Shown: positions 31,570 to 40,215, counted from the first letter of the stretch. The stretch is 64,000 bases of DNA from Aquincolibacterium sp041674705 (GCA_041674705.1 JBAYVF010000006.1:25021-89020); one strand, 5' to 3'. The notes: a model not told the origin generated them from the letters alone. A program made the numbers and translations.

Positions 31570-32309
31570 TGGACGTGAACTTTATCGACGGCGTTCTCTT
31601 GGTCGACAAGCCCGAGAACTGGACTTCCCACGATGTCTGCGCGTTCGTGCGCCGGCGCTTCGGGATTAAAAAAGTCGGGCATGCCGGAACCCTCGATCCT
31701 CTTGCCACAGGGCTTTTGGTGCTCCTGCTTGGCAAAGCGACCAAAAACTCCATGCAGTTAAGCGCTTGCGATAAGGAATATTTCGGTGCGTTGGAGCTGG
31801 GCGTTCAAACCGATTCTCATGATCGTCACGGAAAAGTTACCGCCGAAGCGCCCTGGGAGCCTATCACGCTCGAGATGATCCGCGCCAAGGCCGCTCAGCA
31901 GTTTACCGGCGACATCGTTCAGGTGCCGCCCATGGTTTCTGCCCTGAAACACGAAGGAACGCGCCTTTACAAGCTCGCGCGCCAGGGCAAGACTGTGGAA
32001 CGCGAGGGGCGGCCGGTCACAGTACATGAATTCCGTTTTGACAAAAAAGACGGAAAGTTCGTAGAATTCCTGGCCTACGTCTCGAAAGGCACCTATGTTC
32101 GCACGCTCGTGAACGATCTCGGCGAGGCTCTGGGTTGTTTCGCGACAATGGCGCGCTTGCGCCGGCTCCGTAGCGGTTCGTTCAGGTTGGAACAGAGCGT
32201 TACGATCGAGGATATGAAGAATTTCACTCCAGCCCAACTTCGTGAAAAAGTGATCCCCTTAAGCGCCACACACCTCCATGCAGATCATACCGGACCTTCA
32301 AAAGTATAA
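31569..32309 (+). CDS. truB: tRNA pseudouridine(55) synthase TruB
   Basis: A 246-residue TruB, making pseudouridine 55 in tRNA T-loops. It opens with FIDGVLLVDKPENWTSHDVC and carries the catalytic aspartate in GHAGTLDPLATGLLVLLLGKATK (near residue 44). VPPMVSALKHEGTRLYKLAR and YVSKGTYVRTLVNDLGEALGC follow. It is slightly short of E. coli TruB because it has no large C-terminal PUA domain, as in many bacteria. It is coupled to rbfA by TAATG and its 3' end overlaps the ribF start by 32 bases. Confidence 0.96.
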   Translation: MDVNFIDGVLLVDKPENWTSHDVCAFVRRRFGIKKVGHAGTLDPLATGLLVLLLGKATKNSMQLSACDKEYFGALELGVQTDSHDRHGKVTAEAPWEPITLEMIRAKAAQQFTGDIVQVPPMVSALKHEGTRLYKLARQGKTVEREGRPVTVHEFRFDKKDGKFVEFLAYVSKGTYVRTLVNDLGEALGCFATMARLRRLRSGSFRLEQSVTIEDMKNFTPAQLREKVIPLSATHLHADHTGPSKV

Positions 32310-33300
32310 GGGCCGTTCGTCCAGACCCATTGTTCTCGCGCTTGGGAACTTTGACGGCTTTCATCTCGGCCATCAGAAGCTTCTGCGGTATGTCGTTAGC
32401 CAAGCGAAAAAAGAACATGCGCTTGCCGCAGTTCTAACCTTTCCTGAGCATCCGCATAGCATTCTTCATCCTGACCGTAAACCCATGATGCTCATGAGCC
32501 TGGAGCAGAAACTTTTTTATCTGGCCGAAGCCGGGATCGACCTTTGTTTTTTGCAATCCTTTACCCCGGCGTTCTCAAAAATGACGCCGCGGGATTTTGC
32601 GGAAAAAGTTCTCGTAAAAAAGCTTCACATCCGCGAGATCTGCATGGGACACGACGCTCATTTTGGTCGCGGCCGGAAAGGGGATACGGGGCTCATGAAG
32701 GAGCTCGCTAAGACGAACGGATTTCTTTTCAGGAAAATGAAGCCCGTGATGTCGGGAGGAAAACCCGTCTCGAGTTCCCGTGTTCGCGAACTTCTTATGA
32801 AAGGCGAGATCGAGCGAGCCGGGAAATGTCTCGGCCGGCCTTTCAGCATGTTCGGCAAGGTGATCCAAGGAAAAGGCCACGGGCTTCATCTCGGGTTCCC
32901 GACGGCTAATCTCGAAGTTCATTCCGAGATTCTTTTGCCCCTGGGCGTCTATGTGGCTTCGGGACGTTTTTTGTCCCGCCCCCCTTCTTGCTTTCGCAAG
33001 AAAGCAGGGGGGCACGCTTTAAAATCAGCGTGGCTTCCGGGAGTCGCGAATTTCGGGAAACGGCCGACTTATCCCAAAGCAGAAACGCCACGGCCGGTCC
33101 TGGAACTGCACCTCCTGGATTTCAAAGGGAAAGTTTACGGTCAAATGATGGAGATCGCCCTGCATCGGTTCCTTCGACCGGAGAAGAAATTTCCCGCCGA
33201 AAAGGCCCTTAAAGTACAAATTCAGCAAGATGTTCAGGCCGCAAGGCGTTATTACAGATCAAGAAATCGCTTCAGAAATACGGGAGAGGCGAAATTTTGA
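32278..33300 (+). CDS. ribF: Bifunctional riboflavin kinase / FAD synthetase with hairpin-encoded insert
   Basis: A 340-residue RibF converting riboflavin to FMN and FAD. The N-terminal nucleotidyltransferase domain has LALGNFDGFHLGHQKLL and the SSRVRELLMKGEI segment. The C-terminal flavokinase has GKGHGLHLGFPTANL near residue 206 and GVANFGKRPTY. Between LGVYVASG and LPGVANFG, where family members usually have a short strand and turn, there are about 20 extra residues (SRPPSCFRKKAGG region) encoded by three consecutive hairpins (32961-33032). The insert keeps the frame and sits at a surface loop position. Gene order truB-ribF-rpsO is common. Confidence 0.95.
   Translation: MQIIPDLQKYKGRSSRPIVLALGNFDGFHLGHQKLLRYVVSQAKKEHALAAVLTFPEHPHSILHPDRKPMMLMSLEQKLFYLAEAGIDLCFLQSFTPAFSKMTPRDFAEKVLVKKLHIREICMGHDAHFGRGRKGDTGLMKELAKTNGFLFRKMKPVMSGGKPVSSSRVRELLMKGEIERAGKCLGRPFSMFGKVIQGKGHGLHLGFPTANLEVHSEILLPLGVYVASGRFLSRPPSCFRKKAGGHALKSAWLPGVANFGKRPTYPKAETPRPVLELHLLDFKGKVYGQMMEIALHRFLRPEKKFPAEKALKVQIQQDVQAARRYYRSRNRFRNTGEAKF
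32961..33032. repeat. Triple-hairpin element inside ribF
   Basis: Three inverted repeats lie in tandem: GGGAC / GTCCC; then CCCCCC / GGGGGG enclosing TTCTTGC / GCAAGAA; then CACGCT / AGCGTG. The total of 72 bp is exactly 24 codons. An 8-bp direct repeat GTGGCTTC flanks it (32953-32960 and 33030-33037), possibly a target duplication, although the copies are not in the same frame. Confidence 0.65.
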
Positions 33301-33314
33301 AAATCATTAAAATC

Positions 33315-33344
33315 TGGACAAGGCGAGGGTTGCTGGGGTATACT
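33315..33344 (+). promoter_or_regulatory. Promoter upstream of rpsO-pnp
   Basis: TGGACA (33315-33320), an 18-base spacer and TATACT (33339-33344) lie between ribF and rpsO. A separate promoter here would match the known independent transcription of rpsO-pnp in E. coli. Confidence 0.5.
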
Positions 33345-33408
33345 CCCGAGCCTTCAACGACTATAAAAAAGACGTAACTCAAACAAAGACGAGGAGTTAG
33401 AAGAAAAA

Positions 33409-33678
33409 ATGGCATTAGCAAAGACGAAGAAAAAAGAGATCATTTCGAAATACAAGATCAGCAAGAACGATTCAGGGTCCGATGAGGTGCAGATCGCCCT
33501 CCTTACCGAGCGCATCAACGGTCTTTCCGGACATTTTGGAAAAAATGTCAAGGATCACCATTCGCGTTACGGGCTTATCAAGATGGTCAGCCGCCGTAAA
33601 AGGCTTCTGAAGCATCTCCAAAGAGAGACCCCTGAAAAATATCAGCAGATCATCGCTCGCCTTGATCTGAGGAAGTAA
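33409..33678 (+). CDS. rpsO: 30S ribosomal protein S15
   Basis: An 89-residue uS15. The family blocks SGSDEVQIALLTERINGLSGH, KDHHSRYGLIKMVSRRKRLLKHL and the final IIARLDLRK are all present. It binds the 16S rRNA central domain early in 30S assembly. GAGGAG precedes the ATG. It sits 80 bases before pnp, the classical pair. Confidence 0.98.
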   Translation: MALAKTKKKEIISKYKISKNDSGSDEVQIALLTERINGLSGHFGKNVKDHHSRYGLIKMVSRRKRLLKHLQRETPEKYQQIIARLDLRK

Positions 33679-33758
33679 TTTCCTCGTTTCAGATGGAAAA
33701 TCAGCCTGTCCTTATCTTGAAGAAGTCCCAACCTCACAATCGAAAGGTGTAACCTCAC

Positions 33759-35942
33759 ATGACAAACGTCTCAAAAGTTTCTACTCAGATCGGGGGCCGC
33801 GAAGTGTCCCTGGAAACCGGGCGCATGGCCAAGCAGGCTCATGGCGCCGTGCTCGCCCAATGCGGCGGGACCGTGATCCTGGCAGCCGTGGTCGCGGCAG
33901 CGGATAAGAAAGAGATCCGCGATTTTTTCCCGCTCACCGTGGATTACCGTGAACGCACGTACGCCGCCGGGAAGATCCCGGGAGGTTTTTTCAAGCGGGA
34001 AGGGCGTCCCTCTGAAAAGGAGATCCTGACCTCGCGCCTGATCGACCGGCCCATCCGTCCGCTTTTCCCCGAAGATTATCTTAACGAAGTGCAAGTCTCA
34101 GTCACGGTGCTGTCGATCGACGGCGAGAACATGACCGAGATTTTCGCCATGAACGCGGCTTCGGCGGCGCTCATGATCTCGGACATTCCTTACACGACCG
34201 CTCTCGGCGCCGCGCGCGTCGGGCTCGTGGACGGACAATTCATCGTGAATCCCACGCACCAGGAGCTTGAAAAGAGCGCCCTGGACCTCGTGGTCGCCGG
34301 GACGCTTGAAAAGATCGTCATGATCGAAGCGGGCGCCCAGGAGATCTCGGAAGAGCAAATGCTTGAGGCCCTCAAAGTCGGGCATGAAGCGGTCAAGCAA
34401 GCCGTGAAGTTGCAGCTCGACCTTGTGAAAAAGGCCGGCAAGACCAAGAAAGCCGTGAAGCCGCTTCAATTCCAGGCGGGTATGGAAAAAAAGATCGAGG
34501 CCGCGATCGGCGGGGAGTTCGAAAAAATGTTCTCTCAGTCAGGCAAGGAAGCGCAGGAAGCGTTCCTGAAAGGTCTTTATGAAAAGGCCCTTGCGCAGTG
34601 CGACACCAAGGCTGAAGATTTTGATGAGGCCCTCGTGAAGATCGCGTTTGCGCGGCTCGAACACGAAAAGATCCGTGATTTTGTGCTTTCGACCGGCAAA
34701 CGTCCGGACGGACGCGGCGAACGCGATATCCGTCAGATCACCTGCGAGATCGGCATTTTGCCGAGGACGCACGGATCTTCACTTTTTACCCGCGGTCAGA
34801 CCCAGAGTTTGAGTGTGGTTACGCTCGGCACGGGCGATGACGAACAGACGATCGATGCTCTGGAGAAAAATTACTCCAGGCGTTTTATGCTCCATTATAA
34901 TTTTCCGCATTACAGCGTGGGCGAGGTCGGCCCCAATCGCGGAACGGGTCGTCGTGAGATCGGTCACGGGGCGCTTGCTTCACGCGCTTTGGAACCTATT
35001 CTCCCTTCCCAGGAAGATTTTCCGTATACCATTCGTCTCGTTTCCGAGATCATGGAATCCAATGGGTCGAGTTCCATGGCCACGGTTTGCGGCGGAACGC
35101 TCGCGCTTATGGATGCCGGGGTGCCTGTCAAGGCGCCGGTGGCTGGCATCGCGATCGGGATGGTGTCTGACAAGAGCCGCTGGAAAGTTTTGACCGATAT
35201 CGCCGGGATCGAAGACCATTTGGGCGATATGGACTTCAAGGCCGCGGGAACCCGCGAAGGCCTTACGGCGCTTCAGATGGATATGAAGATCGACGGTATT
35301 ACCGAAGCCCAGCTCAAGGAAGCGTTCGATCACGCCAAACAGGCGCGCTTCAAGATCCTGGACAAGATCGCGGCTTGCATCAAAACTCCGAAGGAACTTT
35401 CGGAATTTGCGCCGCGCATTACGACCCTCAAGATCGATCCGGAAAAGATCGGCATGTTGATCGGTCCCGGAGGCAAGAATATCCGCAAGATCGTCGAAGA
35501 AACCGGCGCCAAGATCGACATCGAAGATGACGGCCGTGTTTTCATTGCCGCGATGAGCAGTGAGTCCTCTGCTGCCGCGATCGCGCGCGTTCAGGCCGTG
35601 ACCGAAGACGCCGAGATCGGCAAGATCTATGACAGCACGGTCCAGAAGCTCATGGTGTTTGGCGCGTTCTGCGAAGTGTTGCCCGGGAAAGACGGGCTTT
35701 GCCACGTTTCCGAGATCACCGAAGGATTTGTAAAAAGCGCCGGGGATTATCTCCGCGTGGGGGACAAGGTAAAAGTGAAGGTCCTCAGTGTCGATGAACG
35801 GGGCAAGATCAGCTTGAGCATCAAGCAAGCGATGACCGAACCCCTTCCGATACTTCCTGAAGATCAAAGGACGGTCGTGGAAGCAGCTCCTCCGAGACGT
35901 GATCGCGATGATCGCGGTGGAAGAGGCCGGCCTCGCCGCTAA
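33759..35942 (+). CDS. pnp: Polyribonucleotide nucleotidyltransferase (PNPase)
   Basis: A 727-residue phosphorolytic 3'-5' exoribonuclease. The two RNase PH domains show DFFPLTVDYRERTYAAGKIPGGFFKREGRPSEKEIL and, in the second, DGRGERDIRQITCEIGILPRTHGSSLFTRGQTQ. A KH domain with GMLIGPGGKNIRKI (near residue 566) and an S1 domain (FCEVLPGKDGLCHVSEI) follow. The tail is Arg/Asp/Gly-rich (RDRDDRGGRGRPRR). All catalytic blocks and the length are normal. It is followed by a strong hairpin terminator. Confidence 0.98.
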   Translation: MTNVSKVSTQIGGREVSLETGRMAKQAHGAVLAQCGGTVILAAVVAAADKKEIRDFFPLTVDYRERTYAAGKIPGGFFKREGRPSEKEILTSRLIDRPIRPLFPEDYLNEVQVSVTVLSIDGENMTEIFAMNAASAALMISDIPYTTALGAARVGLVDGQFIVNPTHQELEKSALDLVVAGTLEKIVMIEAGAQEISEEQMLEALKVGHEAVKQAVKLQLDLVKKAGKTKKAVKPLQFQAGMEKKIEAAIGGEFEKMFSQSGKEAQEAFLKGLYEKALAQCDTKAEDFDEALVKIAFARLEHEKIRDFVLSTGKRPDGRGERDIRQITCEIGILPRTHGSSLFTRGQTQSLSVVTLGTGDDEQTIDALEKNYSRRFMLHYNFPHYSVGEVGPNRGTGRREIGHGALASRALEPILPSQEDFPYTIRLVSEIMESNGSSSMATVCGGTLALMDAGVPVKAPVAGIAIGMVSDKSRWKVLTDIAGIEDHLGDMDFKAAGTREGLTALQMDMKIDGITEAQLKEAFDHAKQARFKILDKIAACIKTPKELSEFAPRITTLKIDPEKIGMLIGPGGKNIRKIVEETGAKIDIEDDGRVFIAAMSSESSAAAIARVQAVTEDAEIGKIYDSTVQKLMVFGAFCEVLPGKDGLCHVSEITEGFVKSAGDYLRVGDKVKVKVLSVDERGKISLSIKQAMTEPLPILPEDQRTVVEAAPPRRDRDDRGGRGRPRR

Positions 35943-35954
35943 GCAGCGTTTTAA

Positions 35955-36000
35955 AAAAGGGGGCAGGCTACTTTTCCAATAAAGTGGCCTGCCCCTTTTA
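35955..36000 (+). terminator. Terminator after pnp
   Basis: The stem AAAAGGGGGCAGGC-CTTT pairs with AAAG-GCCTGCCCCTTTT around TCCAAT and ends in a T-rich tract. The core GGGGCAGGC resembles the element inside dnaX, so a palindromic repeat may have been recruited as terminator. Confidence 0.75.
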
Positions 36001-36016
36001 ATTTTTTGAGGATGCT

Positions 36017-36466
36017 ATGAAAGAAATTCAAGTCCTGATCAAGACCTTACCGCATTTCGAAGGCTTGCCTCTTCCGCAGTATCAGACCGAAGGTGCGAGC
36101 GGCATCGATCTCCTGGCGGCCTGCCAAGAACCTGTCACGATCCAGCCGGGGGACCGGGTTTTAGTTCCCACGGGTATCATTATTGCTCTTCCGAGGCATC
36201 TCGAGGCTCAGATCCGTCCACGAAGCGGCCTTGCGATCAAACACGGCATTACGCTCCTCAATACCCCCGGGACGATCGACTCCGATTATCGCGGCGAGAT
36301 CCAGGTCATTTTGATCAATCACGCGAAAGAAGCTTTTACCGTAACGCGCGGTATGCGGATCGCCCAAATGGTCCTTGCCGAAGTGGTTAAGGCGAAGCTC
36401 GAGGTAGTCGATAATCTTGATGGAACGCGCCGGGGTGCCGGCGGTTTCGGCCATACCGGCCACTGA
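36017..36466 (+). CDS. dut: dUTP diphosphatase
   Basis: A 149-residue trimeric dUTPase hydrolysing dUTP to dUMP. All five motifs are visible: ASGIDLLA, RPRSGLAIKHGI, GTIDSDYRGEI, RIAQMVLAEV and the C-terminal RGAGGFGHTG. Length is normal. A GAGGATGCT precedes the ATG. It lies between the pnp terminator and a palindromic repeat, so it is probably expressed on its own. Confidence 0.97.
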   Translation: MKEIQVLIKTLPHFEGLPLPQYQTEGASGIDLLAACQEPVTIQPGDRVLVPTGIIIALPRHLEAQIRPRSGLAIKHGITLLNTPGTIDSDYRGEIQVILINHAKEAFTVTRGMRIAQMVLAEVVKAKLEVVDNLDGTRRGAGGFGHTGH

Positions 36467-36470
36467 ACCG

Positions 36471-36560
36471 TAGCGGACAGCGTTAAGCGCTAAGCGTTCA
36501 GGATTGCCAAAAAATAAATCCGTTCATTATTAATATTCTTTACGCTGTTCGCTTAACACC
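36471..36560. repeat. Palindromic repeat, 'agcgttaagcgctaagcg' family
   Basis: AGCGGACAGCGTTAAGCGC and TAAGCGTTCAGG are answered by TTTACGCTGTTCGCTTAACA after an AT-rich centre. It is related to the in-frame repeat at 26217-26289 of the giant gene. Confidence 0.55.
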
Positions 36561-36574
36561 TATCTCTAGGATTT

Positions 36575-39073
36575 ATGAAAAAAGAACGAGTCAACGAGAT
36601 CTGGGGCGTTTTTTTCCTTTTGCTGGGGCTCTTCACTTTTGCGAGCCTTTTTTTCTATCGCGCTGAGGATATCGCGTTCTATTCTTCACATCCCACTTTC
36701 CCCGTCGCCAATTACGCCGGAGTTTTTGGCGCCTATGTTGCTTTCGGGCTTTTTCTTGTTTTTGGCGTGAGCGCCTTCGTCATCCCCTTTGTTTTTCTTC
36801 TTTGGGCAGAATGTTTTTTTCTTCAAAAAGTTCCCGAGCGGAAACTCTTCAAATTTATCGGGCTGGCCATTGCGCTTCTCTCGATCGCAACGATCGTGGC
36901 GATCACCGTCGGGCCCCAGCAACGCTTCGTCTATGGCGGCGCGTTCGGGTACGTGGCAGGCAACCATCTTCTGCGCTATTTCGGACGCTTGGGAAGCTAT
37001 ATTCTGGCCGGTTCTGCACTTTTACTCTCGCTTCTTCTCGCGACAGATTTTCTTCTCTATCCCTTATTTCGCGCGATCCTCGGGAAACTCCAAGCGCTCT
37101 TCTCAGGCGTTGCCGAACGGATCTCTCGCGAGCCTCAAAAAAATGGAAATGCGGCTCTTTTGAAAAAGGAGCAGGAGCGACAAGCGAGGGATTTGAAACA
37201 GCGGGAGAGGGAAAAGGAAAAAGCGAAAGAAAAAGAAAAATCGGCGCCGCGAATGCCGGACATGCCGCTCAAGATCAAGACCTATCAACCGACCGCGGGC
37301 ATGGCGGATGATAAGCCCAATTCTCAATCAAAAAATTCAAAGGGTAATTGGACTAATCTTGGCAACCTTCAGTCAGAAGAAAATAGAGGCCAGGATAAGA
37401 CGAAGGCTGAAAAGAAGCCCAAAGAAGAAGCGAAAGAGGCTGTGAAGAAACAGGTGCCGCAGCTTGCGGCTCCAAAAACGGAAGTTTCGAGCAAGGAAAA
37501 GCCATCAGAAAAGGGTTCCAGCGGCGAGGCCACCTTTAAAGGCGTGATCGGTTCCCAGATCAAGGCTGATGCGAATTATCAATTTCCCTCCGTAGATCTC
37601 TTGAAAAGACCGAAGGAAGATGTGGTGGGTGGAGGCGATGATCTCGAAGCCAATTCCAAAGCCATCGAAGCGACGCTTGCCGAATTCGAGATCGAGGTCA
37701 AGGTGGTCGAGGTAGAGCAGGGGCCGAAGATCACGCTTTATGAGATCCTTCCGGCACCGGGCGTTCGCGCCAATTCGATCGCGGCCTATGAAGATGATAT
37801 CGCGATGGCGCTTAAGGCCACCAGCATCCGGATGATCATTCCGATCCCCGGGAAACAGACGATCGGGATCGAAGTCCCGAATTCTGTATCCCGGCCGATC
37901 CTGGTACGCGAGATGATCGAGAATCCTGATTTTCGTTCTCAGAAATGCATGCTGCCTTTGATCCTCGGGAAAGACACGAGCGGAAGGCCGATGATCGCGG
38001 ACCTGGCGGCTATGCCCCACATTCTGATCGCCGGAACCACGGGAAGCGGCAAAACTGTTTGCATTAATTCCATTATCGCCGGGTTTCTTTATCACTGTAC
38101 GCCTTCTCAGTTAAAACTTGTTATGGTGGATCCGAAAATGGTCGAGCTCGCCGTTTACAACAAGATCCCGCACATGCTTTCGCCCGTGGTGACGGATGTG
38201 CGCAAGGCGTCCAACACGCTCAACTGGGTCGTGATGGAAATGGAAAAACGGTACCGTCTTTTTGCTACGGTGGGTGTAAGAAATATTGTTGGGTTTAACA
38301 CCCGCGAACTTTCCGAAGAAGGCGTGAAACAGGTTGAGGCGGCGGGGGATTCCGAAAATGTAATTCCGGCCTCGATCCCTTACATTGTGGTCATCATCGA
38401 CGAGCTTGCGGATCTCATGCTGGTGGCGCAGGATAAGGTTGAGACCGCCATCACACGCCTTGCCCAGCTTTCCCGCGCGGTCGGTATCCACTTGATCCTT
38501 GCGACGCAGCGACCCTCAGTGGATGTCATCACGGGCGTTATCAAAGCGAATTTTCCGGCCCGTGTTGCGTTCAAAGTAGCCTCCGTCGTAGACTCCCGAA
38601 CGATTCTCGATAACAAAGGGGCTGATAAGTTACTGGGCCGCGGGGATATGCTTTTTGTGCAACCTGGAAGCGATAATATGATCCGGGGACAAGCGCCGCT
38701 CATTGAAGACGAAGAGATCAATCGCATCGTGGCTTTTACTGCGACTCAGGGAAAACCGGAATACCATTCCGAGATCCAGTCCGTGCAGAATAGCTCCATG
38801 CCGGGAGGCGCCGGAGAAAAAGATGATATGTTCGAAGAAGCGAAGCGCATTGTTCTCACCACGCGTCAGGCTTCGACCTCCTATTTACAGCGACGCTTGA
38901 GACTCGGGTATTCGCGGGCGGCCCGTGTTGTGGATCAACTGGAGGCTGCAGGCGTGATCGGCCCACAAGACGGAGCGAAGCCTCGCGAGATCCTTTTGCC
39001 GAACCCGACCGGAGACTACGCTGAAGCCACTCCCGTTGATGCTGGCGCCGAGGACGAAGACGATAACGTCTAG
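36575..39073 (+). CDS. ftsK: DNA translocase FtsK
   Basis: An 832-residue FtsK/SpoIIIE. Four membrane helices occupy about residues 10-170. A charged linker (Lys/Glu/Arg-rich, about 190-340) follows, then the alpha/beta motor with Walker A GTTGSGKTVCINSII near residue 487, VMVDPKMVELAVY, and the Walker B region VVIIDELADLMLV. The C-terminal winged-helix gamma domain (STSYLQRRLRLGYSRAARVVDQLEAAGVIGP) is present. It pumps DNA at the division septum. In the linker, codons from 37310 to 37399 are a copy of the 90-bp element also present in rbfA (KPNSQSKNSKGNWTNLG onward). The linker tolerates the insert. Confidence 0.97.
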   Translation: MKKERVNEIWGVFFLLLGLFTFASLFFYRAEDIAFYSSHPTFPVANYAGVFGAYVAFGLFLVFGVSAFVIPFVFLLWAECFFLQKVPERKLFKFIGLAIALLSIATIVAITVGPQQRFVYGGAFGYVAGNHLLRYFGRLGSYILAGSALLLSLLLATDFLLYPLFRAILGKLQALFSGVAERISREPQKNGNAALLKKEQERQARDLKQREREKEKAKEKEKSAPRMPDMPLKIKTYQPTAGMADDKPNSQSKNSKGNWTNLGNLQSEENRGQDKTKAEKKPKEEAKEAVKKQVPQLAAPKTEVSSKEKPSEKGSSGEATFKGVIGSQIKADANYQFPSVDLLKRPKEDVVGGGDDLEANSKAIEATLAEFEIEVKVVEVEQGPKITLYEILPAPGVRANSIAAYEDDIAMALKATSIRMIIPIPGKQTIGIEVPNSVSRPILVREMIENPDFRSQKCMLPLILGKDTSGRPMIADLAAMPHILIAGTTGSGKTVCINSIIAGFLYHCTPSQLKLVMVDPKMVELAVYNKIPHMLSPVVTDVRKASNTLNWVVMEMEKRYRLFATVGVRNIVGFNTRELSEEGVKQVEAAGDSENVIPASIPYIVVIIDELADLMLVAQDKVETAITRLAQLSRAVGIHLILATQRPSVDVITGVIKANFPARVAFKVASVVDSRTILDNKGADKLLGRGDMLFVQPGSDNMIRGQAPLIEDEEINRIVAFTATQGKPEYHSEIQSVQNSSMPGGAGEKDDMFEEAKRIVLTTRQASTSYLQRRLRLGYSRAARVVDQLEAAGVIGPQDGAKPREILLPNPTGDYAEATPVDAGAEDEDDNV
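37310..37399. repeat. 90-bp palindromic element, copy in ftsK
   Basis: Aligns without gaps to 31471-31560 in rbfA, about 83 percent identical, and in the same reading frame, encoding a matching 30-residue segment. Hairpin arms: CCCAATTCT with GGTAATTGG, and CTTGGCAACC with GGCCAGG (degenerate). Confidence 0.85.
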
Positions 39074-39117
39074 TCCGTTGCCCGTCGTATAACGTCGGAG
39101 ACAAGAACGGTCCTTAC

Positions 39118-39753
39118 GTGATACAAACTCCCGGAAACGAAAAAAAAGTCCTGCTTCATTCGTGTTGCGCTCCGTGTTCCTGCTCGATCATTCAGCGTAT
39201 GGTGGAGAACGGCAGCGAGCCGACGGTTTATTTCTACAATCCCAATATTTACCCCAAAGAAGAATATGAGCATCGCAAACGCGAAGTCATCCGCTTTATC
39301 AAAAAAAATGGCATTCCTTTTGTCGATGCGGATTACGAGATCGATGGATGGCTTGAAGCTATAGAAGGCCATGAGAAAGACGCGGAGCGGGGAAAGCGCT
39401 GCACGATCTGCTTTGAGATGCGTCTCGGGAAGGCCGCAGCTTATGCCGCAGGCAATGGCTTTAAAGTGTTTGCGACCAGCCTCGGCATTTCCCGCTGGAA
39501 AGATCTCGCACAAGTGAATCGCGCGGGAAAACACGCCGCCTCTTTATTTTCAGGGCTTGTCTATTGGGATCACAACTGGAGGCTCTCAGGCGGGCAGGAA
39601 CAGATGGAAAGGATCGCGAAAGAAGAGAATTTTTACCGTCAAAATTATTGCGGCTGCCTTTATTCCCTCGAGGAATCTGCGAAGCGGTCCCAATACTCAT
39701 CAATTTCCATGAAGGGGAAATTGGGGCAGCCCAAGTCGCCATCAATGAAATAA
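39118..39753 (+). CDS. queH: Epoxyqueuosine reductase QueH
   Basis: A 211-residue QueH (DUF208) that performs the last step of queuosine synthesis in tRNA where QueG is absent. The N-terminal LLHSCCAPCSC (adjacent cysteines for the metal site), YFYNPNIYPKEEYEHRK, and the second cysteine pair in GKRCTICFEMRL are all there, as is NYCGCLYSLEES near the end. The start is GTG 39118. From residue about 190 the frame enters a palindromic element (39687 onward), so the last 20 residues (SQYSSISMKGKLGQPK region) are repeat-encoded and not native-like. Confidence 0.93.
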   Translation: MIQTPGNEKKVLLHSCCAPCSCSIIQRMVENGSEPTVYFYNPNIYPKEEYEHRKREVIRFIKKNGIPFVDADYEIDGWLEAIEGHEKDAERGKRCTICFEMRLGKAAAYAAGNGFKVFATSLGISRWKDLAQVNRAGKHAASLFSGLVYWDHNWRLSGGQEQMERIAKEENFYRQNYCGCLYSLEESAKRSQYSSISMKGKLGQPKSPSMK

Positions 39754-39871
39754 AAATATAGACTTGGGCGGAATCTTGCCAAAAAATCCGCGACCCTGGC
39801 TTTTATTTTTAATTTATGGTAGCCAGGGCCGCCCCAATCTCAGCTACGCTTCGATTGATTGGTATTGGGAC
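39687..39871. repeat. 185-bp composite palindromic element at the queH / DUF190 junction
   Basis: Bounded by a perfect 10-bp inverted repeat GTCCCAATAC / GTATTGGGAC, extended inward as ATCAAT / ATTGAT. Inside are CAATTT / AAATTG, GCCCAAGTC / GACTTGGGC and CCTGGCTT / AGCCAGGG stems. Its right half (about 39780-39871) has the same order of blocks as the reverse complement of the rbfA and ftsK inserts. It ends two bases before the DUF190 stop and contains the queH stop. Confidence 0.8.
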
Positions 39872-39873
39872 GG

Positions 39874-40206
39874 TCAGCCTGCCCTGTAGAGAAGGACGTT
39901 CGCTTTTTCGAGAGTCACGAGGCCTTCCTTGACCATCGGATCCAAAAGCGGCAGGAATTTCGCGATCTTCTCCTCGCTGTCCACGATCTCGATCACAATA
40001 GGAAGATCCTCGGAAAGGCGCAGGATCTTTGTCGTGTGCAAGTGGCTTTTGCAGCCAAATCCCATAAAACCTTTAATCGCAGTAGCGCCCGCCAATCCTT
40101 CTTTTTTAGCAAGGAGAACGATCGCTTCATAAAGGGGACGGCCTTCCCACTTGTCTGCTTCGCCGATAAAAACCCTTAACAGTTTTCCGTCTTCAGGTAT
40201 TTTCAT
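39874..40206 (-). CDS. DUF190 family protein (PII-like, CrcB-associated)
   Basis: A 110-residue DUF190 protein: KLLRVFIGEADKWEGRPLYEAIVLLAKKEGLAGATAIKGFMGFG, LRLSEDLPIVIEIVDSEEKI and a C-terminal GLVTLEKANVLLY. Members have a PII-like ferredoxin fold and very often sit next to crcB, suggesting a regulatory partner for fluoride export. That is so here: it is downstream of crcB on the same strand, separated by a palindromic region of 149 bases. The biochemical role is not established. Confidence 0.9.
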   Translation of the reverse strand: MKIPEDGKLLRVFIGEADKWEGRPLYEAIVLLAKKEGLAGATAIKGFMGFGCKSHLHTTKILRLSEDLPIVIEIVDSEEKIAKFLPLLDPMVKEGLVTLEKANVLLYRAG

Positions 40207-40215
40207 GAATTGTTC

